DNA from: Cupriavidus sp. EM10
GTDB lineage: Bacteria > Pseudomonadota > Gammaproteobacteria > Burkholderiales > Burkholderiaceae
NCBI RefSeq assembly: GCF_018729255.1
Contig: NZ_CP076060.1
Location: 1,922,001-1,986,000 of the forward strand
Length of the DNA stretch: 64,000 nucleotides
Direction: 5' to 3'
The notes under the pieces are model-generated. The model did not search any database. It saw only the letters and a list, made by a program, of their open reading frames with translations, and was not told the origin of the DNA. The number at the start of each line of letters is the position of its first letter. The first letter of the stretch is position 1. Positions 61,025 through 64,000 of this stretch are shown in pieces. The position numbers were made by a program, and so were the translations under genes.

Positions 61025-61261
61025 TTTGGCCTTGGGCTTCCAGCCGCAGACTTTGGCGCCCGTGCGGTTATGCGACAGAATGGCCTGCGCTGTCTCGTTC
61101 GTCAGCACATCCGCCTTATCCACGTAGATCGGCTTCGTCCAGTCGCAGGCGGTATCCGTGACCTTGGGCACGTAGACCACTTCCGGCGCCGGCTTACTTT
61201 CCCCACTCGTCGTGCAGCACGCGGTTAGCGTCAGGCTCGCCAGCAGCAGCGGAATCCTCAT
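61022..61261 (-). CDS. Outer-membrane spanin subunit (Rz1-like lipoprotein)
   Basis: 79 residues. The signal MRIPLLLASLTLTACC ends in a lipobox (LTAC), so the mature lipoprotein would sit in the outer membrane. The rest is short and contains proline (ESKPAPEVVYVPK) and cysteines (TACDWT, KVCGW). It begins inside the Rz gene in another frame, overlapping by 68 bases, the classic spanin layout. Together the two join inner and outer membranes at lysis. Confidence 0.8.
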   Translation of the reverse strand: MRIPLLLASLTLTACCTTSGESKPAPEVVYVPKVTDTACDWTKPIYVDKADVLTNETAQAILSHNRTGAKVCGWKPKAK

Positions 61262-61493
61262 CTCGTCTCACCTTTGCGTTGTCGGCGCCGGCCTGTGCAC
61301 CGGCTTCGTTGGCGCGCGCGAGCGCGGCGTCTTTGTCAGCCTCGCGCTTCTCGGCCTCGGCCACCTTCTGCCCCGCCTGCGCCTCGGTCGTCTGCGCCTG
61401 CTTGTGACGCGCCCAGCCGGTGAGCAGCGCGCCGATGGCGACGATGCCACCGAGTAGGATCGGCCACAGGTCGGATAGGATGGTGGCGATCAT
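61194..61493 (-). CDS. Inner-membrane spanin subunit (Rz-like)
   Basis: 99 residues. An N-terminal membrane segment (ILSDLWPILLGGIVAIGALL) is followed by a charged coiled-coil region (KQAQTTEAQAGQKVAEAEKREADKDAALAR). This matches phage i-spanins. ATG at 61493 overlaps the endolysin stop by four bases (ATGA). The C-terminus overlaps Rz1 in another frame. Confidence 0.8.
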   Translation of the reverse strand: MIATILSDLWPILLGGIVAIGALLTGWARHKQAQTTEAQAGQKVAEAEKREADKDAALARANEAGAQAGADNAKVRRDEDSAAAGEPDANRVLHDEWGK

Positions 61494-61987
61494 CGAATGA
61501 CCTCCAGTCGCGCGAGGGTATGGTTGCCCGGCCACGTCTCCGGGCGCGGCTTGCCCGGACGCCAGGTGCGCAGGTACAGCCCCCACGCGCCGTCGGCGTC
61601 GTCCGTGGCCGGCAGCTGGAACGGATCGGTGAAAAGCAGCAGCCGCGCCACGCCGGCAGCAAGCACGTCGTCGGTTTCCAGCGCCCGCCAAATGCTCTCC
61701 GGCAAGAACTGAACTCCGCGTGCCGCGCATAGTCGGTCCAGCCAGAACCGCGATGCATCGTGCAGGTAGACACCCCACACCCCGCCCCGCGACTGCCGCG
61801 TCCCCATCTCGAACTGAGCGAGCCCGCGCGCCGGACCGTTGCCCATTTGCTTGCGGTGGATCAGGCCAGATTCCTGAAGGCAGATGGCCGTTACCATCAC
61901 CTGAGCCTTCGGCGTATCCATGCCGCGCGGCAGCAGATCGAGCGCCGAGGCGAGCGGCCCTCGCACGAAATCACGCGGCTCCATCAC
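61490..61987 (-). CDS. Phage endolysin, lysozyme/transglycosylase-like
   Basis: 165 residues without a signal peptide. VMVTAICLQESGLIHRKQMGNGPARGLAQFEMG resembles the catalytic-glutamate and substrate loop of lysozyme/lytic transglycosylase folds (E39 in LQESG). The assignment rests on this motif plus its place directly between a holin-like gene and the spanins. It would reach the periplasm through the holin. Confidence 0.7.
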   Translation of the reverse strand: MMEPRDFVRGPLASALDLLPRGMDTPKAQVMVTAICLQESGLIHRKQMGNGPARGLAQFEMGTRQSRGGVWGVYLHDASRFWLDRLCAARGVQFLPESIWRALETDDVLAAGVARLLLFTDPFQLPATDDADGAWGLYLRTWRPGKPRPETWPGNHTLARLEVIR

Positions 61988-62237
61988 CGCCCCCTTTGCG
62001 CCGAACCGCCAGATACCGCACCACGAGAATCAGCAGGAACGCCCCGAGCGCGGCGTAGCGCTGGATGCCCTGCGGCAACAGCGCCTTCAGGTCGGGCGGC
62101 ATAGAGTTCCAGGCGTCGATAATCGCTGGACCGAACGCAGTCACGAGCGCGAGTCCGCCACTGAGCACCACAGTGCCCTTGGTATGCAGCCGGCGCCAGT
62201 TGTCGGCCAGTCCGATCTTCCACTTCATTTTGACCAC
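61971..62237 (-). CDS. Holin-like membrane protein
   Basis: 88 residues: an N-terminal WKIGLADNWRRLHTKGTV stretch, one hydrophobic segment (VVLSGGLALVTAFGPAII), a polar loop, a second segment (YAALGAFLLILVVRYLAV) and a basic tail. Two membrane segments and a charged C-terminus fit class II holins. Its end overlaps the endolysin start by 17 bases. Start could be 62237 or 62228. Confidence 0.7.
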   Translation of the reverse strand: MVKMKWKIGLADNWRRLHTKGTVVLSGGLALVTAFGPAIIDAWNSMPPDLKALLPQGIQRYAALGAFLLILVVRYLAVRRKGGGDGAA

Positions 62238-62548
62238 CTCCGCATGTCAGGCCTGCTGCCCGCCGAGTTGTCCATCAAGATGCCGCGTACCTGCTTTACA
62301 TCCGTACTGATGTCCCGAATCTGATCCCGCATGTCGGCAGCGATGTCGCGGATCTGCTCCTTAGTGTCCTGCCTGAGGCGATCCTGGCCGGCCTCAAGTC
62401 TCGAAATGCTGGCGTCGTGGCTCACGTCCTTGTTCTTCAGGTCGCGCACGTCGCCTGCCAACGCAAACCACGCGACAACAATCGTCCCAGCCGCGCCGAT
62501 GATTCCGCTCAGCACGCTGCCGAGGTTGATAGTCGGGTCGAATTTCAT
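62225..62548 (-). CDS. Small membrane-anchored coiled-coil prophage protein
   Basis: 107 residues: one membrane segment (GSVLSGIIGAAGTIVVAWFAL), then a charged coiled coil (ISRLEAGQDRLRQDTKEQIRDIAADMRDQIRDISTDVKQVRG). Overlaps the holin-like gene by 13 bases. May be a second holin component or antiholin; similar one-span coiled-coil proteins are common in lysis cassettes. Function not established. Confidence 0.6.
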   Translation of the reverse strand: MKFDPTINLGSVLSGIIGAAGTIVVAWFALAGDVRDLKNKDVSHDASISRLEAGQDRLRQDTKEQIRDIAADMRDQIRDISTDVKQVRGILMDNSAGSRPDMRRWSK

Positions 62549-62560
62549 CAGTTTCCCCAG

Positions 62561-63531
62561 TCACCGCACGCGGCGCGCGCCGATGAAACCGTATGCGGAA
62601 TTCGTGGAGACTGTGAATGCAGATAGGGCAACCAGATAGACCGTTGTTGTCGAGGCTAGTGAGATGCGTATCTTTCCCGTCGGCAATCCGCTGCGGCCAC
62701 CGGTCGTCGTAAGCGGTAATAGGAACGAGCCGCCGCTGTTTGGCGCAGTCGGCGCAGTCGCTGATACCTGGCTAATGCCGCCGAGAATCGCAGTGATTTG
62801 CGTGGTGCCCGCGGGCTCGAAGAACACTGTTCCCTCGACGTCCCAGTCCCCGGCCGTCAGCGAGATCGATGTGACGTTGGCCGCGACGTTGTTTGTCAGT
62901 GCGACTGCCGAACCGACTAGCACCTGGCTGGAGATGAACTCACCAACGCTACCCGCCTGGGCACTGTTGTTCGTTGTCGTGCCAACGATGCCGGCTGTCT
63001 GACTCGGGGCAATCGTGCTGGTGAATGTCAGTGCACCGCTGTAGCTGTGCGCACCGGCGACCGTTCCGCTAATAGTGGGAGACGAGATAGTCGGCGTGGC
63101 GATTGTGGGCGAGGTACCGAATACCGCAACGCCAGTCCCTGTTTCGTCGGATAGGACGCCCAGCAACTGCGCCGAGGTGGTCGACGCGAACTGCGACAGA
63201 TTGCCGCTGGTCAACGCGAACGTGGTGCCGCACGACAGGCCAGAACTGCTCGTGTACTTCAGCGCGCTGTTTGCGGTGCTGCACGAGGGGACCGCATTGG
63301 CCGTGGGCGAGGCGCTCGACCCAGTGAAGTTGCCGTAGACCGTGTTAGCCCCGATAGGTGTCAGGCCACCAGCCGTGACCGTGGACCATGCCGGGGCGCT
63401 GCTCGGGCCGGTGGATACGATCGCCTGTCCGGAGGTCGATCCCGCGGGGTTGAGCAACTGGATAGGCGACAGGGTTGCGGCGCCGGACAGGCTGGCGACC
63501 AGCGAAAGGGCGAGTGCGAGGATTTTTTCAT
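62561..63531 (-). CDS. Phage tail/structural protein with signal-like N-terminus, frame broken by one missing base
   Basis: A 323-residue protein rich in serine, threonine and alanine, with repetitive beta-type sequence (TSPTIATPTISSPTISGTVAG). As written, the ATG at 63531 leads to a wrong frame. One extra A in the six-base run at 63523-63528 gives MKKILALALSLVASLSGAAT, joined to the long frame PIQLLNPAGSTSGQ. A signal peptide on a tail-fibre-like protein is unusual. Starts two bases after the upstream stop. Confidence 0.65.
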
Positions 63532-63532
63532 G

Positions 63533-64000
63533 TCAGTTGGAAGCGATGACTTCGATAAAGTCGTAAGCATTGCTGCCCGCAGCAAGCCCAGAGCCAGTGT
63601 TATTGCAGTCGATGAAGATGATGTCGCCAGTATTCACATCGCCGATGTTCGCGCAGATGCCAGTACCGACGAACTGGATGCCTCGGGTGGCCGGGCCGCC
63701 GCCATTGTTGAACTTGGTGAGGATCGTTGACGTGCCAGTGATACCTGCCAGGAAGAATCCGCCGATCACGCGCGCCTTCTTCACCGGCTGGTTGAATGTA
63801 AGGGCGCCGGTGGTCGGGTTGTAAGACACGGTCGGCCGAGCAAGGTCTCCTGTGTTGTCGGCAGACTGCCACTTCAGTGTTGACGTGCCGGCCGGAATTG
63901 TGGCGCCCCCAAGGTTTGATACGCGCGCGATCACGCGCTCGCTGAAATGGGCGATGCCACCGGAGATACCTCCGATGCCTTGTGGGAAGTTGTCCCCAAA
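63533..64000 (-). CDS. Phage structural protein (partial)
   Basis: The last 155 codons of a gene that starts beyond the window. Visible sequence is beta-rich and glycine/threonine-rich: GTSTLKWQSADNTGDL, PTVSYNPTTGALTFNQPVKK and a C-terminal GICANIGDVNTGDIIFIDCN. The last part resembles tail-fibre or pre-neck appendage ends. A GTG at 63934 could start it, but the frame stays open to the edge with protein-like, glycine-rich sequence (GDNFPQGIGGISGGIAHFSE). Confidence 0.6.
   Translation of the reverse strand, partial: FGDNFPQGIGGISGGIAHFSERVIARVSNLGGATIPAGTSTLKWQSADNTGDLARPTVSYNPTTGALTFNQPVKKARVIGGFFLAGITGTSTILTKFNNGGGPATRGIQFVGTGICANIGDVNTGDIIFIDCNNTGSGLAAGSNAYDFIEVIASN

Larger units (their letters stand above)
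60508..64000. mobile_element. Prophage, left end (continues past the window)
   Basis: Starts at the broken tRNA-His gene. Contains, on the minus strand, tail-type structural genes, two small membrane proteins, an endolysin and an overlapping Rz/Rz1 pair, plus one unknown gene on the plus strand nearest the attachment site. The integrase is not in the window and should lie at the other end. Confidence 0.88.

Overview
The window is a 64 kb stretch of high-GC, tightly packed chromosome from a betaproteobacterium, most likely Burkholderiaceae and probably Cupriavidus. This rests on gene content and order: alr-radA-dsbB beside lplT, aceB/aceA of the glyoxylate shunt, a 3-hydroxybutyrate-oligomer hydrolase (polyhydroxyalkanoate metabolism), cysTWA-cysB next to ssuADCB, and rpsF-priB-rpsR-rplI-dnaB. 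No species can be named from the sequence alone.

Layout: (1) 1-9.6 kb: end of an ABC-F ATPase, dsbB-radA-alr, divergent lplT, DUF1853, and an overlapping tsaB-rimI-uracil-DNA glycosylase operon, then an acyl-CoA-binding protein and a small secreted protein. (2) 9.6-18.1 kb: DHA2-type MFS exporter with an SRPBCC protein, a VOC protein, then the glyoxylate-shunt block (aceB, HAD, LysR regulator, universal stress protein, aceA). (3) 18.3-21.5 kb: an epoxide-hydrolase-like protein and a LytS/LytTR-type two-component pair. (4) 21.8-32.7 kb: a one-direction sulfur-acquisition region, sbp - short leader ORF - ssuA-ssuD-ssuC-ssuB - degenerate EAL protein - RBBP9-type hydrolase - cysT-cysW-cysA-cysB. 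(5) 33-41 kb: gamma-glutamyltransferase lipoprotein, OsmC, clpB behind a sigma-32-type promoter, oligomer hydrolase. (6) 41.3-48.7 kb: fluoride channel, moaE-moaD-moeA, thrC, hom, alaA and a Mth938-type protein. (7) 48.9-60.1 kb: peroxiredoxin, a candidate small RNA, phoH, a NlpC/P60 lipoprotein, pit with its DUF47 partner, dnaB and ribosomal genes, asparaginase, lexA with two SOS boxes. (8) 60.46 kb to the end: the left end of a prophage integrated in a tRNA-His gene, with a lysis cassette and tail genes.

The most important caution is technical. At least eleven genes, several of them normally conserved or essential (alr, clpB, hom, tsaB, lplT), are broken by a single missing base, nearly always in a homopolymer run. 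Adding one base restores a full-length reading frame whose total length is a multiple of three in every case. This is what systematic homopolymer deletion error in an assembly looks like, and I treat those genes as probably intact in the organism. They are annotated over their full span with the break position given.

No clearly new defence or biosynthetic system is visible. The points most worth following are the degenerate EAL protein inside the sulfur locus, a motif shared by the sbp and cysT promoters, a 26-codon leader ORF ahead of ssuA, a promoter-plus-terminator unit between the peroxiredoxin gene and phoH, two copies of a composite palindromic element, and the tRNA-His prophage junction with an unknown small gene beside it.
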